Positions 26,912-36,438 are shown, numbered from the stretch's first letter. The stretch is DNA of 64,000 nucleotides from an uncultured Bacteroides sp. (GCF_963678425.1 NZ_OY782854.1:744001-808000), one strand, 5' to 3'. Numbers and translations: made by a program. Notes: generated from the sequence alone by a model not told the origin.

Positions 26912-29128
26912 TTATCGGTAATACCTTAACAGGTCGAGCATGAGTGGAATGTCGTCTTCTTTGATTCCTTGTTTAATCAAATCTCCTCTGTCCTTATTAA
27001 ATAATTCCAGAAAAGCTTCCTGATTATCGCTCATGGCCAGACTGGTGGCATACATTTTTACGGCTTTTTCTAATTGTCCCAGACTCCATGCCACATGCCC
27101 GGTATTCAGATAATCCATTAACTGTGTCTCTTTTTCCAGTAATTTATTGTAGTACTTCATTGCCTGTTCATGCTTGCCAATAACAAAAGAACACCAGGCA
27201 ATAGCACGCCATATCTTTGGCAATTCAGAATCGAGGTATTCTACCTTAAAGAAATAGTTTAAAGCCTCTTCATATCTTTTGAGACCCACCAGGCAGTGAC
27301 CTATCTGTGACAGAACATTCAGATTATCTGGTTGAGCGGCTTCAACTTTCTGATAATAGATCAAGGCTTTGTCTAATTGATTTAATTGACGATAACACAT
27401 GGCCAGATGACGGTTGGTCCACACATTGTCCGGTATCAGCATATCTGCATGTAGATAGGCTTCAATAGCTTTCTCATAACCTTTGCTCTTTTGCATGCAA
27501 TAGCCCATTTTCTGATAGATTTCCGCATCGCCTTTATTGTCTTTGACTATGTCCTCATAGAGCAGCCATGCTTCAAGCAGGTAATTCTTATGAAAGAAAT
27601 AACCGGCAAGAGTAAGCTGATTATTGCTATCACTAACTGTATCTTTTAATGTGGCGCAATGCTGCAGGTTTAGTGATTCCATGAATGGGTCTTTGAATTC
27701 ATGCCTGCGGGGATGAATTTTAAAGAAACGATACAGATCGTGGATATATTGATTGCTGATGGTGTCGGCATGTTGAGCATAAGCCAGAATTTTATCATAA
27801 TTCTTCTCTTCATTAATAGCCTCATTCTGTGCTTCAAATTGTTGTGCCATCATTTCCCGTTGAGTTTCGGGAACCTGCATCATGGTGAAGCAGAAAGAAT
27901 ACTTGTCGCTGTTGCAGAAGAAGCCCGACTGGTAAATTGTATCCAATAGCACATCTCTTTTCACCGGAGTTGTTGAAAAGGTTTGTACTACAGCAGAGTG
28001 TTGCATGTCAAACGGATAAAACCAGTTGGCCATTTCTCTGAAGAAAGGATAAGTCTTTAGTTGGGCAAAAGTGCTCATATAAACATCTGCTCCCTCCATC
28101 TGGAGTTCATTCATCTCTTTTAGTTTGTCACCCAGACCAGACTGATCTATCCAGTCCTCCCAGTCAGGGTTCTTATCATTTTGTCCACTATCCTCGTCAG
28201 GAGCTTCGTCGTTGAACTTAATATTTCTAAGATTTGGGTTCTTCATCAGTTCAGGAAGAATCTCTTCCCGCATCTTTTTATCTATCTTTTCTGTTTCCCG
28301 GCAACGCAGAAGCTGAATCTGTATGCAACTCAGGTTATTGGCAAATATAGCATCTTCGTTCAGTAATTTCAGACGAGCTGCCATGTCCGGATAAAGAGAT
28401 AAACGTCTGTCGTAACGGTAAATGATAAGAGCCAGTCCCACAATTGCCCGTTGGTTAATATCATTTGCGCTATGCTGATAAGCATCAAACAATATCATGA
28501 ATTTACGGATATCGAAAAATTCCATCAAACTCAATGTTAACGCACTGACAAATAAAGAAAGATCATTGATTTGAACCAGCGAGGACTGCAGAAAGCTACG
28601 AGCTTCTTCTTCTTCTTGTATTTCCCAGTGATCTGATAACCACAGGATATAAAAAAGTTCCGATATAGCAGTCTCATGACGTCTGCGAATGGCGGCAAAT
28701 TCGGCAGCCTGCTTTTCAGTGTAATGAAGTAGTTTGCCTACGGCCATGTCCTCGGTGTAACTTTCCAGTTCCAATTGTACAGCCGGCAGCGACCGAAGCG
28801 GAACAAATTTATGATATCTTCTTCGATCGAAATAATATTCTGTAGAGTTTGGAATAAGTTTAGTAATACGCGCTTTGTCCGCCAGTTTATATGCTGTGGT
28901 CAATAGTCTTTTGTAGAGATTATTACGTTCCGGATCTGCAATGCCTTGTTGCATATACTGTAACATATAGCGATAGGACGTTTGTAACTCTTCCAACGAG
29001 TTCTTTAGCGTCCAGTCAGACAAATCCTGAGTAAAGACCTCCATACGGGTTGATGCTTCAGATAATCTTTTCTTGTCCAGTAACTGGACAATTTTTTCAT
29101 ATTCTTCGTTAATGGCTGCTTCGTTCAT
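26912..29128 (-). CDS. Large TPR-repeat protein
   Basis: A 738-residue protein without a signal peptide, probably cytoplasmic. About five tetratricopeptide repeats lie at roughly 500-700 (for example AEIYQKMGYCMQKSKGYEKA, then VWTNRHLAMCYRQLNQLDKA and NVLSQIGHCLVGLKRYEEA). The N-terminal 480 residues are helical-looking and not recognised. TPR proteins act as scaffolds; no partner is indicated. It stands alone between two intergenic regions with its own probable promoter. Confidence 0.8.
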   Translation of the reverse strand: MNEAAINEEYEKIVQLLDKKRLSEASTRMEVFTQDLSDWTLKNSLEELQTSYRYMLQYMQQGIADPERNNLYKRLLTTAYKLADKARITKLIPNSTEYYFDRRRYHKFVPLRSLPAVQLELESYTEDMAVGKLLHYTEKQAAEFAAIRRRHETAISELFYILWLSDHWEIQEEEEARSFLQSSLVQINDLSLFVSALTLSLMEFFDIRKFMILFDAYQHSANDINQRAIVGLALIIYRYDRRLSLYPDMAARLKLLNEDAIFANNLSCIQIQLLRCRETEKIDKKMREEILPELMKNPNLRNIKFNDEAPDEDSGQNDKNPDWEDWIDQSGLGDKLKEMNELQMEGADVYMSTFAQLKTYPFFREMANWFYPFDMQHSAVVQTFSTTPVKRDVLLDTIYQSGFFCNSDKYSFCFTMMQVPETQREMMAQQFEAQNEAINEEKNYDKILAYAQHADTISNQYIHDLYRFFKIHPRRHEFKDPFMESLNLQHCATLKDTVSDSNNQLTLAGYFFHKNYLLEAWLLYEDIVKDNKGDAEIYQKMGYCMQKSKGYEKAIEAYLHADMLIPDNVWTNRHLAMCYRQLNQLDKALIYYQKVEAAQPDNLNVLSQIGHCLVGLKRYEEALNYFFKVEYLDSELPKIWRAIAWCSFVIGKHEQAMKYYNKLLEKETQLMDYLNTGHVAWSLGQLEKAVKMYATSLAMSDNQEAFLELFNKDRGDLIKQGIKEDDIPLMLDLLRYYR

Positions 29129-29372
29129 AGTTTTGTGCTATTAGTTATCTCTTTATAACAAACAAAGATAAAAAAATATTTAGATTGACTGCCTTAATTT
29201 ATCCTAATCTTTATTCCTTATTCTTGCATGTGTTTTTCATTTTGGGGGATTCTTTGTTTATTAAAAAGTAGCTCGAAATAATTTGTCATGCTTTTCATTC
29301 TGATATTCTCTGCGGAAGAAATTTATCCAAAGAGTTGTTTTATTTACTTATTGGGCAATAAAAAACAATGTT
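29129..29372. promoter_or_regulatory. Upstream region of the TPR gene with a -7 box
   Basis: On the minus strand 29163-29170 reads TATCTTTG, a perfect TAnnTTTG -7 box about 35 bp before the start at 29128. No -33 TTTG is at the usual spacing. The rest of the spacer up to the inverted repeat at 29373 is AT-rich with no gene recognised. Confidence 0.45.
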
Positions 29373-29446
29373 TTGTACAAAAGAATGCAATCTTCTGTAC
29401 AAAACAATTAATTCATCTGTACAGAAGAATACATTCTTTTGTACAA
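29373..29446. repeat. 29-bp inverted repeat with four TGTACA palindromes
   Basis: The arms 29373-29401 and 29418-29446 pair over 29 positions with only two or three mismatches around a 16-nt spacer. Each arm carries TGTACA near both ends, so four copies of this 6-bp palindrome fall within about 75 bp. On the minus strand the hairpin is followed after about 8 nt by a run of T, so it could also act as terminator of the binding-protein gene ending at 29486. Confidence 0.7.
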
Positions 29447-29485
29447 GGATTCAAAAAGTATTGGTTATACTTTTAAGAATTAAGG

Positions 29486-30433
29486 CTATGGTATTTTAAT
29501 AAATGTACTGTCTATTAAATTTTTCTCGTTGTAGCTTTCAGGAATCAGCTGCTTTATTTTGAGCCACACAATGCTGGCCGTAACATCTTTTGCTTTTGGA
29601 AGTTTAGCCTCCTGATAATTGGGTGAAGGAATTTTCCCGATAATTGATCCCGGCAGTTCTGTGTCTTCGGAAAGAATTCTGCTCCATTCTTTTCTGGGAT
29701 GCGTTTTAATAAAGTTCACTCCGAGATTGTATCCCTGCACTAGCGCCTTAATTTCTTCTCTCTTCTCTTTTATCGATTTTTCAGTAAAGGCTGTTATGGT
29801 TGCACTGATACCTAAATCCTTGGTAGATATTAATGACTTATGTCCATTGCTTATAGCTGCTGCTGCATAGGGGTCGGGAAAGAAAGAAGCATCAATTTGC
29901 CCGTTTTGTAACATGTCCAGGCGGACAGGCATTTTGCTGATATTAGGTTTGTTTACATTTACAGCCAGAATATTGACTGATTCTAAAACCATATCTGTAG
30001 AGAAGTCGGTTACCGTGTTTTCTGAAACGCCAATGTTCATTTTTCTCAGGCCGGAGAGCTTTTTAATACCTGAATCTTTTCCAGCTATCAGATAAAGAAT
30101 TCCATCGTTATTCATGATGATTTTTAATCCCATACCATTAGCCTGTAGGGTGATTGCTCTGGTTAAATCGGTTATTGTACCATCCAGCTTACCAGACTTA
30201 AAAGCATCATCGCGGTCGTTTGATGAGAGATACCTGACAAAGTTGACTTTTAATCCTAATGAATCATAAATACCTTGCTTCTGAGCAACCGCGAAAGGTA
30301 TATAGTCCATTGACGGCATTATGCCGAGAGTTATTTCTTGCAGTTTGTTGTTGATAACTTTTTTTTCTCCTTTGCAGGAAGTGAGGATTATTGCAGCAAA
30401 TATAATAGTAATAACAAAGATGTTTTTTTTCAT
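29486..30433 (-). CDS. ABC-type substrate-binding lipoprotein (NMT1/ThiY/SsuA-like)
   Basis: A 315-residue solute-binding lipoprotein with lipobox LTSC at about residues 17-20. The fold is the NMT1/THI5-like type II binding protein, shown by LGIMPSMDYIPFAVAQKQGIYDSLG at the start and GQIDASFFPDPYAAAA in the second domain. Members bind thiamine pyrimidine precursors, sulfonates or nitrate. The permease and ATPase genes expected nearby are absent; it is flanked by pgk and a TPR gene, so the ligand cannot be inferred. Confidence 0.82.
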   Translation of the reverse strand: MKKNIFVITIIFAAIILTSCKGEKKVINNKLQEITLGIMPSMDYIPFAVAQKQGIYDSLGLKVNFVRYLSSNDRDDAFKSGKLDGTITDLTRAITLQANGMGLKIIMNNDGILYLIAGKDSGIKKLSGLRKMNIGVSENTVTDFSTDMVLESVNILAVNVNKPNISKMPVRLDMLQNGQIDASFFPDPYAAAAISNGHKSLISTKDLGISATITAFTEKSIKEKREEIKALVQGYNLGVNFIKTHPRKEWSRILSEDTELPGSIIGKIPSPNYQEAKLPKAKDVTASIVWLKIKQLIPESYNEKNLIDSTFIKIP

Positions 30434-30465
30434 AAGAATATAAATCCAGTGAAGATTAATCTATA

Positions 30466-30543
30466 GAAAAAAGAAGAAGAGAGCGTTTCAAAAGTCTTCC
30501 GGATTTTTAGAATCCGCTTTTGCTTTTGAAGCACTCTCTTCTT
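30466..30543 (-). terminator. Terminator downstream of pgk
   Basis: A 21-bp arm pair (30474-30494 with 30523-30543, two G-U type mismatches) encloses a second small stem. On the minus strand it is followed by a T-rich stretch. It separates pgk from the binding-protein gene. Confidence 0.8.
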
Positions 30544-30565
30544 AAAATATATTTTCCTTGGAGGA

Positions 30566-31828
30566 TTATGCTTCTTGAATAGCAGCTATTCCTGGAAGAA
30601 CTTTTCCTTCAATAGCTTCCAATAATGCACCACCACCTGTAGATACGTAAGATACACCGTCAGCTAAACCGAACTTGTTTACACAAGCTACAGAGTCACC
30701 ACCACCAACTAGTGAGAATGCTCCGTTCTTAGTAGCTTCAACGATAGCTTCGCCTACGGCACGAGAACCAGATGTGAAGTTTTCAAATTCAAATACACCG
30801 GTAGGACCGTTCCAAAGAATAGTCTTGGATTTCTTAATAACGTCAGCAAAAATAGCTTCTGTCTTAGGACCGATGTCAAGACCATCCCATCCATCTGGAA
30901 TTTCGTTAACCGGAACAAACTGAGTGTTAGCGTCGTTTGCAAATTTGTCTGCAATTTTAGCATCAACAGCCAATACAAGGTTTACATTCTTTGCTTTTGC
31001 TTTTTCAATTAACTCAAGAGCTAAATCCAGTTTATCATCTTCGCAAAGAGATGAACCAATCTTACCACCCAAAGCTTTAGTGAAAGTATAAGTCATACCA
31101 CCTGCAATGATCAGGTTGTCAACTTTGCTAAGCAGGTTTTCGATGATTTCAATTTTAGAAGAAACCTTAGATCCACCCATGATAGCAGTGAAAGGACGGT
31201 TGATGTCTTTCATTACTTTTTCTACTGCTTTTACTTCTTTTTCCATCAGGAAACCGAACATCTTGTTGTCAACATCAAAGTATTTAGCAATAAGGGCTGT
31301 AGAAGCATGAGCACGGTGAGCAGTACCAAATGCATCGTTCACATAGCAGTCAGCATAAGAAGCCAATGCTTTAGTGAAGTTCTTCTGGCTTTCTTTTACA
31401 GCTTTCTTAGCTGCAGCTTTTTCTTCGTCAGTAGCATCTTCAGCAAGACCTCTTGGCTTGCCTTCTTCTTCTGCATAGAAACGAAGGTTTTCAAGCAATA
31501 AAGCTTCGCCTGGTTTCAAAGCAGCAGCTTTGGCAGCAGGTTCGTCGCCCATGCAATCGCTTGCAAACTGAACTTCTACTCCAAGCAATTCAGATACACG
31601 ACCAATAATATGTTTTAATGAGAATTTGTCAGTTGCTCCTTTCGGACGTCCGAGGTGAGAACCAATAATAAGGCTACCGCCGTCAGCGATAATCTTCTTT
31701 AATGTAGGAAGGGCAGCACGAATACGATTGTCGTCTGTGATGTTGAAGTTTTCATCCAATGGAACATTAAAGTCCACTCTAACAAATGCCTTTTTACCGG
31801 CAAAGTTGAATTTTTCAATTGTTTGCAT
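30566..31828 (-). CDS. pgk: Phosphoglycerate kinase
   Basis: Glycolytic enzyme that makes ATP from 1,3-bisphosphoglycerate. The 420-residue protein has the signature FVRVDFNVPLD (about 15-25), SHLGRPKG, the hinge GGSKVSSKIEIIENLL, and the nucleotide-site blocks NGPTGVFEFENF and GGGDSVACV. The length is normal. It is monocistronic with its own promoter and terminator. Confidence 0.98.
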   Translation of the reverse strand: MQTIEKFNFAGKKAFVRVDFNVPLDENFNITDDNRIRAALPTLKKIIADGGSLIIGSHLGRPKGATDKFSLKHIIGRVSELLGVEVQFASDCMGDEPAAKAAALKPGEALLLENLRFYAEEEGKPRGLAEDATDEEKAAAKKAVKESQKNFTKALASYADCYVNDAFGTAHRAHASTALIAKYFDVDNKMFGFLMEKEVKAVEKVMKDINRPFTAIMGGSKVSSKIEIIENLLSKVDNLIIAGGMTYTFTKALGGKIGSSLCEDDKLDLALELIEKAKAKNVNLVLAVDAKIADKFANDANTQFVPVNEIPDGWDGLDIGPKTEAIFADVIKKSKTILWNGPTGVFEFENFTSGSRAVGEAIVEATKNGAFSLVGGGDSVACVNKFGLADGVSYVSTGGGALLEAIEGKVLPGIAAIQEA

Positions 31829-31871
31829 AATTCTCTTTTATTTAATATTCTGATTTTTTTTAATGCGAATG

Positions 31872-31901
31872 CAAAGGTATTAATTATTTCCTGCTTATCA
31901 A
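31872..31901 (-). promoter_or_regulatory. Bacteroides-type promoter of pgk
   Basis: On the minus strand TACCTTTG (31872-31879) is a perfect TAnnTTTG -7 box, and TTG (31899-31901, as ATTG) lies 19 nt upstream, within the normal 19-21 nt spacing. The gene starts 43 bp downstream at 31828. Confidence 0.72.
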
Positions 31902-31945
31902 TTAAATATTATTTAATTCTTTACGGTTTTTACGCCTTCTGCCTT

Positions 31946-32596
31946 TCAATTTATTACATTATATCCGCTTTTGTAATACTTACATAGCAATTTTAACCCG
32001 CAGATGTCACATTTCGGTTTTTTTGCTGTACAGACGTATCTTCCGTGAAGGATCAACCAGTGATGAGCGATGGGCAGCAATTCTCCCGGAATGTACTTAA
32101 CCAATTCTTTCTCGGTAGCCAGAGGCGTTTTAGAATCTATTGTCAGACCAATGCGGTTTGATACCCGGAATACATGTGTATCTACAGGCATTGCTTCTTT
32201 GTTGAATATTACCGCACGAATCACGTTGGCCGTCTTTCTTCCCACTCCGGGCATCTTTTCCAGTAAGTCAAGATCGGATGGTACTTCGTCGTGAAAATCG
32301 TTATGCAGCATTTGTGCCATTCCTACCAGATGCTTGGCTTTATTATTTGGATAAGAAACACTTCTGATGTATTCAAAAATAACTTCAGGAGAACTTGCGG
32401 CTAATGCCTCGGCTGTAGGAAAGTCGTGAAAAAGATTCGGAGTAATTATATTTACCCGTTTATCTGTGCATTGTGCAGAAAGAATTACAGCAACCAATAG
32501 TTCATAGGGACTATTATAATTCAGTTCGGTTTCTGCTACAGGCATGTTTTCTTTGAACCACTCTATTACTTTGCTGTATAATTCTTTCTTGCTCAT
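31946..32596 (-). CDS. nth: Endonuclease III (DNA glycosylase / AP lyase)
   Basis: Base-excision repair enzyme that removes oxidised pyrimidines. The helix-hairpin-helix MPGVGRKTANVI carries the catalytic lysine (K121) and the catalytic aspartate is in VDTHVFR (D139). The C-terminal cluster C-x6-C-x2-C-x5-C, visible as CTAKKPKCDICGLKLLC, binds a [4Fe-4S]. The length (216 aa) is normal. It starts one base after the MFS gene stop and is the last gene of the long minus-strand run. Confidence 0.97.
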   Translation of the reverse strand: MSKKELYSKVIEWFKENMPVAETELNYNSPYELLVAVILSAQCTDKRVNIITPNLFHDFPTAEALAASSPEVIFEYIRSVSYPNNKAKHLVGMAQMLHNDFHDEVPSDLDLLEKMPGVGRKTANVIRAVIFNKEAMPVDTHVFRVSNRIGLTIDSKTPLATEKELVKYIPGELLPIAHHWLILHGRYVCTAKKPKCDICGLKLLCKYYKSGYNVIN

Positions 32597-32597
32597 A

Positions 32598-33794
32598 TTA
32601 TCTTAATTTATTTTCTTCAAAGTGAGGTGCAACCTTCTTCTTGAAATAGATAACGGAAAAGACTGTCAGACAGGCTCCGAAGAAGAAGGCTTTGTCGAAA
32701 GTTGCGAATTGTCCTATATAACCTCCTGTCAGAACTCCGGCTCCAATACCTACATCCCATGAAGTAAGGTAGGTCGATGTTGCTGTTCCCCGCTGAGCAT
32801 TTGGAGCCAGATTCACAAAAAGCGTGTTGAACGCTGGAAACATGGTTCCAAAACCAATTCCTAATAAAAGTGCAATGCCAAAGAATATGATGGTAGTAAT
32901 CACACTGCTATATTTCATTAATATATTGCAGGCAGAGAGCAGGAAGTAACAAAAACAAACCAGATACATACCCCACGAGATTACATTGATTATTCGTCCT
33001 TTGTCTACTTGCCTGCCTGAAAAAAGGCGGGAAACGGCCATACCTACTGCCATAAAGGTAAAAAACAAACCTGTGCCACTAACTATTCCCATATTTTTTG
33101 CATACATGGCTACGTATGTGGTAGTCATTCCATAAGGAACCGAAAGCAGCATTAAGTCAATCCCTGCGGGAATTCCTTTTAATAGAATAAACCGGTCCAG
33201 CGAGAGTGCTTCCCGTTTTACTGGTTGTTTTACAGGCGTTTTTACCAGAAAAGCCATCAAAAGACCAATGCAGCAGGATATAAATGCACAGGTAAAAATT
33301 ACTTCAAACGAGTAAGCTTCGTGTAAGAATAATCCAACCATGGGACCGATACTCATGGCAGTGTTGTTCATCATTCCATAATATCCAAGACCTTCCCCTC
33401 TTCGGGAAGAAGGCATAATGTCTATCACGATTGTGTTTCCGGCCACTGTTACCGTGCCGAAAGCAAAGCCGTGAATAATTCTCAGGATAGTAAATAATGT
33501 AAGTACTCCTGCAAACAGGTAGCCCACAAATATACCGGTAAAGATAAAATAGGCGAATAAATAGAGTGGTTTTCTGGCAAATGTATCAAGCAGATATCCG
33601 GAAAAAGGGCGCATGAAGAGCGCTGCTATTGTGTAACAAGAAAGAATGATTCCTATGGTAGCATTACTTGAATGAAAAACTTCCGTGAGATAAAATGGAA
33701 GTATGGGTAGTAATAGATAAAAGCCAAAGTACAATAGAAAATTCGCAGCCAGGATAAAGATATAACTGCGGGTAACCAGTTTGTCTTTTGCCAT
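32598..33794 (-). CDS. MFS transporter, 12 membrane segments
   Basis: A 398-residue major facilitator with about 12 hydrophobic segments; the loop 2-3 signature is seen as RPFSGYLLDTFARKP near residue 65. Members of this group export sugars, drugs or arabinose-like compounds; the substrate here is unknown. It sits between pheS (93 bp upstream, with a hairpin in the gap) and nth (1 bp downstream). Confidence 0.85.
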   Translation of the reverse strand: MAKDKLVTRSYIFILAANFLLYFGFYLLLPILPFYLTEVFHSSNATIGIILSCYTIAALFMRPFSGYLLDTFARKPLYLFAYFIFTGIFVGYLFAGVLTLFTILRIIHGFAFGTVTVAGNTIVIDIMPSSRRGEGLGYYGMMNNTAMSIGPMVGLFLHEAYSFEVIFTCAFISCCIGLLMAFLVKTPVKQPVKREALSLDRFILLKGIPAGIDLMLLSVPYGMTTTYVAMYAKNMGIVSGTGLFFTFMAVGMAVSRLFSGRQVDKGRIINVISWGMYLVCFCYFLLSACNILMKYSSVITTIIFFGIALLLGIGFGTMFPAFNTLFVNLAPNAQRGTATSTYLTSWDVGIGAGVLTGGYIGQFATFDKAFFFGACLTVFSVIYFKKKVAPHFEENKLR

Positions 33795-33824
33795 AAGATG
33801 ATTATTAGGGGAGATAATAAATAA

Positions 33825-33864
33825 GGATAATGAATAATTCAGTTTATTGAGCTATTCATTATCC
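33825..33864 (-). other. Hairpin in the pheS-MFS gap
   Basis: A perfect 12-bp stem (33825-33836 with 33853-33864) and 16-nt loop lie between pheS and the MFS gene. It lacks a following T-run on the minus strand, so it is more likely an RNA-processing or partial-termination element than a complete terminator. Confidence 0.5.
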
Positions 33865-33887
33865 CCATATTAATTACCTGTATTAAG

Positions 33888-34907
33888 TTAGTTTGCCGCT
33901 TCGAATTCTTTCAGGAACCGGGTATCGTTTTCTGAGAACATTCGAAGGTCTTTTACCTGATATTTGAGATTGGTGATTCGTTCAATTCCCATTCCAAGGG
34001 CATAGCCGGAATAAACCTTACTGTCGATGCCATTGCTTTCGAGAACGTTAGGATCAACCATACCGCAACCAAGGATTTCCACCCATCCGGTATGTTTGCA
34101 GAAAGGACAACCTTTACCGCCACAGATGTTACAGCTGATATCCATTTCAGCACTAGGTTCTGTGAATGGGAAATAACTTGGACGGAGACGAATCTTGGTA
34201 TCTGCCCCAAACATCTCTTTCGCAAAAAGCAGAAGAACTTGTTTCAGGTCAGTGAAAGATACATCTTTGTCAATATAAAGAGCTTCTACCTGATGGAAGA
34301 AACAGTGGGCACGGTAGCTTATTGCTTCATTACGATACACACGTCCCGGGCAAATAATACGGATAGGAGGTTGTGTAACTTCCATAACCCTACTTTGCAC
34401 GGAAGAAGTATGCGTACGCAAAATAATATCCGGATGAGATTCTATGAAGAATGTATCCTGCATATCTCTTGCCGGATGATCTTCTGCAAAGTTCAGTGCA
34501 GAGAACACATGCCAGTCATCTTCAATTTCGGGCCCTTCTTCAATACTGAATCCCAGACGGCCAAAAATATCAATAATTTCATTTTTAACAATAGATAAAG
34601 GGTGACGTGTTCCCAACTCTATTGGATAAGCAGAACGGGTTAAATCTAAATCGCAGGCACCATTGTCCTGACCTTCAAAAGATTCTTTCAGAGCATTGAT
34701 ACGTTCCTGAGCTTTAGTCTTCAGCTCATTTAGTCTCATTCCAACTTCTTTTTTCTGATCGGCTGCCACATTACGAAAATCAGCCATCAGATCATTAATT
34801 GATCCTTTTTTACTTAAATACTTAATACGAAGGGCTTCTAATTCTTCAGCATTAGCGGCTTTTAATGTTTCAACTTCTTCAAGTAGTTGCTTGATTTTAG
34901 CTATCAT
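33888..34907 (-). CDS. pheS: Phenylalanyl-tRNA synthetase alpha subunit
   Basis: Charges tRNA-Phe as part of a PheS2PheT2 complex. The 339-residue protein has an N-terminal coiled coil (about 1-85), class II motif 2 (ICPGRVYRNEAISYRAHCFFHQVE) and motif 3 (GYALGMGIERI). The cysteine-rich insertion CNICGGKGCPFCKHTGW is common in this family's zinc-containing members. The start codon overlaps the korC stop by 4 bp, which indicates coupling to the kor genes. pheT is not in the window. Confidence 0.96.
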   Translation of the reverse strand: MIAKIKQLLEEVETLKAANAEELEALRIKYLSKKGSINDLMADFRNVAADQKKEVGMRLNELKTKAQERINALKESFEGQDNGACDLDLTRSAYPIELGTRHPLSIVKNEIIDIFGRLGFSIEEGPEIEDDWHVFSALNFAEDHPARDMQDTFFIESHPDIILRTHTSSVQSRVMEVTQPPIRIICPGRVYRNEAISYRAHCFFHQVEALYIDKDVSFTDLKQVLLLFAKEMFGADTKIRLRPSYFPFTEPSAEMDISCNICGGKGCPFCKHTGWVEILGCGMVDPNVLESNGIDSKVYSGYALGMGIERITNLKYQVKDLRMFSENDTRFLKEFEAAN

Positions 34908-35446
34908 ATTTTCTTAATTAATTCCATTCCTTTCTGGATAGCGGCTTCATTCATCGGAATCAGATGATGATGACGTTCCGGAAGAGTTTTTTTCAATCCT
35001 TTGATAACACTTTCTATGGTAACAATCGGACGAATTTTTAATAATCCCCCTAATACGATCATATTGAATGCTTTGGTGTTGTTCATTTCGTTGGCAGCAT
35101 CCATAGCATCTATGCGATACACATTAATATCTTTGCGGGTAGGGGGAACGATAATTCCGTATCCGTCATAAATCAATACTCCACCAGGTTTAACCTTGTT
35201 CTCGAATTTCTCTAAAGAAGGTTGATTTAAAATAATTGCAGTATCGTATTTACTTAAGATAGGAGAGGAGATCTTTTCGTCACTTACAATAACAGTAACA
35301 TTAGCTGTTCCTCCTCTTTGTTCTGGTCCGTAAGCCGGCATCCAGGTAACTTCTTTATTTTCCATTAAGCCTGAATAGGCAAGGATTTTACCCATAGACA
35401 AGACTCCTTGTCCACCAAATCCAGCTATGATTATTTCTTCTTTCAT
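34904..35446 (-). CDS. korC: 2-oxoacid:ferredoxin oxidoreductase gamma subunit
   Basis: Gamma subunit of the thiamine-diphosphate 2-oxoacid:ferredoxin oxidoreductase encoded here. It starts EEIIIAGFGGQGVLSMGKILAYSG, the family hallmark GFGGQGV, followed by PAYGPEQRGGTANVTV. The length (180 aa) is normal. It follows korB by 17 bp, and its stop overlaps the pheS start. Whether the complex acts on 2-oxoglutarate or 2-oxoisovalerate is not decided by sequence. Confidence 0.9.
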   Translation of the reverse strand: MKEEIIIAGFGGQGVLSMGKILAYSGLMENKEVTWMPAYGPEQRGGTANVTVIVSDEKISSPILSKYDTAIILNQPSLEKFENKVKPGGVLIYDGYGIIVPPTRKDINVYRIDAMDAANEMNNTKAFNMIVLGGLLKIRPIVTIESVIKGLKKTLPERHHHLIPMNEAAIQKGMELIKKI

Positions 35447-35463
35447 TGCTCTGATTTTTTAGA

Positions 35464-36228
35464 TTATTCTTTATCTTTTAAGTCGCCTAGCGGATAGTAA
35501 GGGAACATGTGTTCTTCCATCCATTTATTGGATGCTTCCGGACTCATCTTCCAACCAGAGTTACAAGTTGAAACAACTTCCACCAAATTAGAACCTTTAC
35601 CGTTCATAGAATTCTCAAATGCTTTGCGAATAGCCTTTTTTGTTTTGCGGATCGCAGCAGTTGTCTGAACAGACTGACGGGTTACATAAGCTGTTCCTTC
35701 TAAAGTTGCAGCAATTTCAGTCATTTTAAGCGGATATCCATGCAGTTTTACATCACGGCCATAAGGGCTGGTTGCAGTTTTCATTCCTACAAGTGTTGTA
35801 GGAGCCATCTGACCGCCGGTCATACCGTAAATTGCATTATTGATAAAGATAATTGTTATATTTTCACCTCGGTTTAAGGCATGAATGGTTTCAGCCGTAC
35901 CGATACAGGCAAGGTCACCATCTCCCTGATATGTGAATACCAGTCTGTCAGGCCACAAACGTTTAATTGCAGTAGCCAGTGCAGGTGCACGTCCATGGGC
36001 TGCTTCCTGCCAGTCGATGTCAATGTAATTGTAGATAAATACTGCACAACCCACCGGTGAAATACCCACGGCTTTGTCTTCCAGTCCCATCTCCTCAATT
36101 ACTTCGGCTACTAATTTATGTACTACACCATGACTACATCCCGGGCAATAATGCATCGGATTGTCATTCATGAGTTTTGGTTTCTTGTATACTAAGTTCT
36201 CAGGTTTGATTATATCTTCTTTAGTCAT
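35464..36228 (-). CDS. korB: 2-oxoacid:ferredoxin oxidoreductase beta subunit (TPP-binding)
   Basis: Thiamine-diphosphate-binding subunit. The cysteine and TPP motifs are clear: MHYCPGCSHGVVHKLV at about 25-40 and TYQGDGDLACIG ... FINNAIYGMTGG (the GDG-x-NN signature) near 98-130. The frame opens at 36234, but the ATG at 36228 lies 7 nt after GGAGG and is the better start. That Shine-Dalgarno sequence sits within the last codons of the small membrane protein, so the two genes overlap and are likely coupled. Confidence 0.93.
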   Translation of the reverse strand: MTKEDIIKPENLVYKKPKLMNDNPMHYCPGCSHGVVHKLVAEVIEEMGLEDKAVGISPVGCAVFIYNYIDIDWQEAAHGRAPALATAIKRLWPDRLVFTYQGDGDLACIGTAETIHALNRGENITIIFINNAIYGMTGGQMAPTTLVGMKTATSPYGRDVKLHGYPLKMTEIAATLEGTAYVTRQSVQTTAAIRKTKKAIRKAFENSMNGKGSNLVEVVSTCNSGWKMSPEASNKWMEEHMFPYYPLGDLKDKE

Positions 36229-36430
36229 CGTCATTCCTCCTCTTATTTTTATTCAGGCTATTCTGGGTGAATCGCAATGCGTATTCTATGAATTTAACAA
36301 AAATGGTGAAGCAGCAAACGATAAACATCACCATTGGATTCTCAACAGTAAAGTAGATTATGATGGTGCTTAGTGCTCCAACCATAAAGATGATGTTCAG
36401 AATCATTCTGACTTTATCTAAATTCAGCAT
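36221..36430 (-). CDS. Small two-helix membrane protein inside the kor operon
   Basis: A 69-residue protein with two hydrophobic segments (about 8-28 and 32-50) and a polar, basic-then-acidic tail ending NKRRNDDD. It lies between korA (9 bp upstream) and korB, whose start it overlaps. It is not a standard subunit of the enzyme and I do not recognise a family. The tight spacing and overlap argue that it is a real, co-translated gene; a role in tethering the complex to the membrane is only a guess. Confidence 0.75.
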   Translation of the reverse strand: MLNLDKVRMILNIIFMVGALSTIIIYFTVENPMVMFIVCCFTIFVKFIEYALRFTQNSLNKNKRRNDDD

Positions 36431-36438
36431 ACGTTTTC

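Noticed and set aside
29288..29476. 62-codon plus-strand frame
   Set aside because: Most of it is the TGTACA inverted repeat read as protein; no start signal or family support.
29486..30433. Assigning the binding lipoprotein to thiamine or sulfonate uptake
   Set aside because: No permease, ATPase or riboswitch is nearby to decide the ligand.
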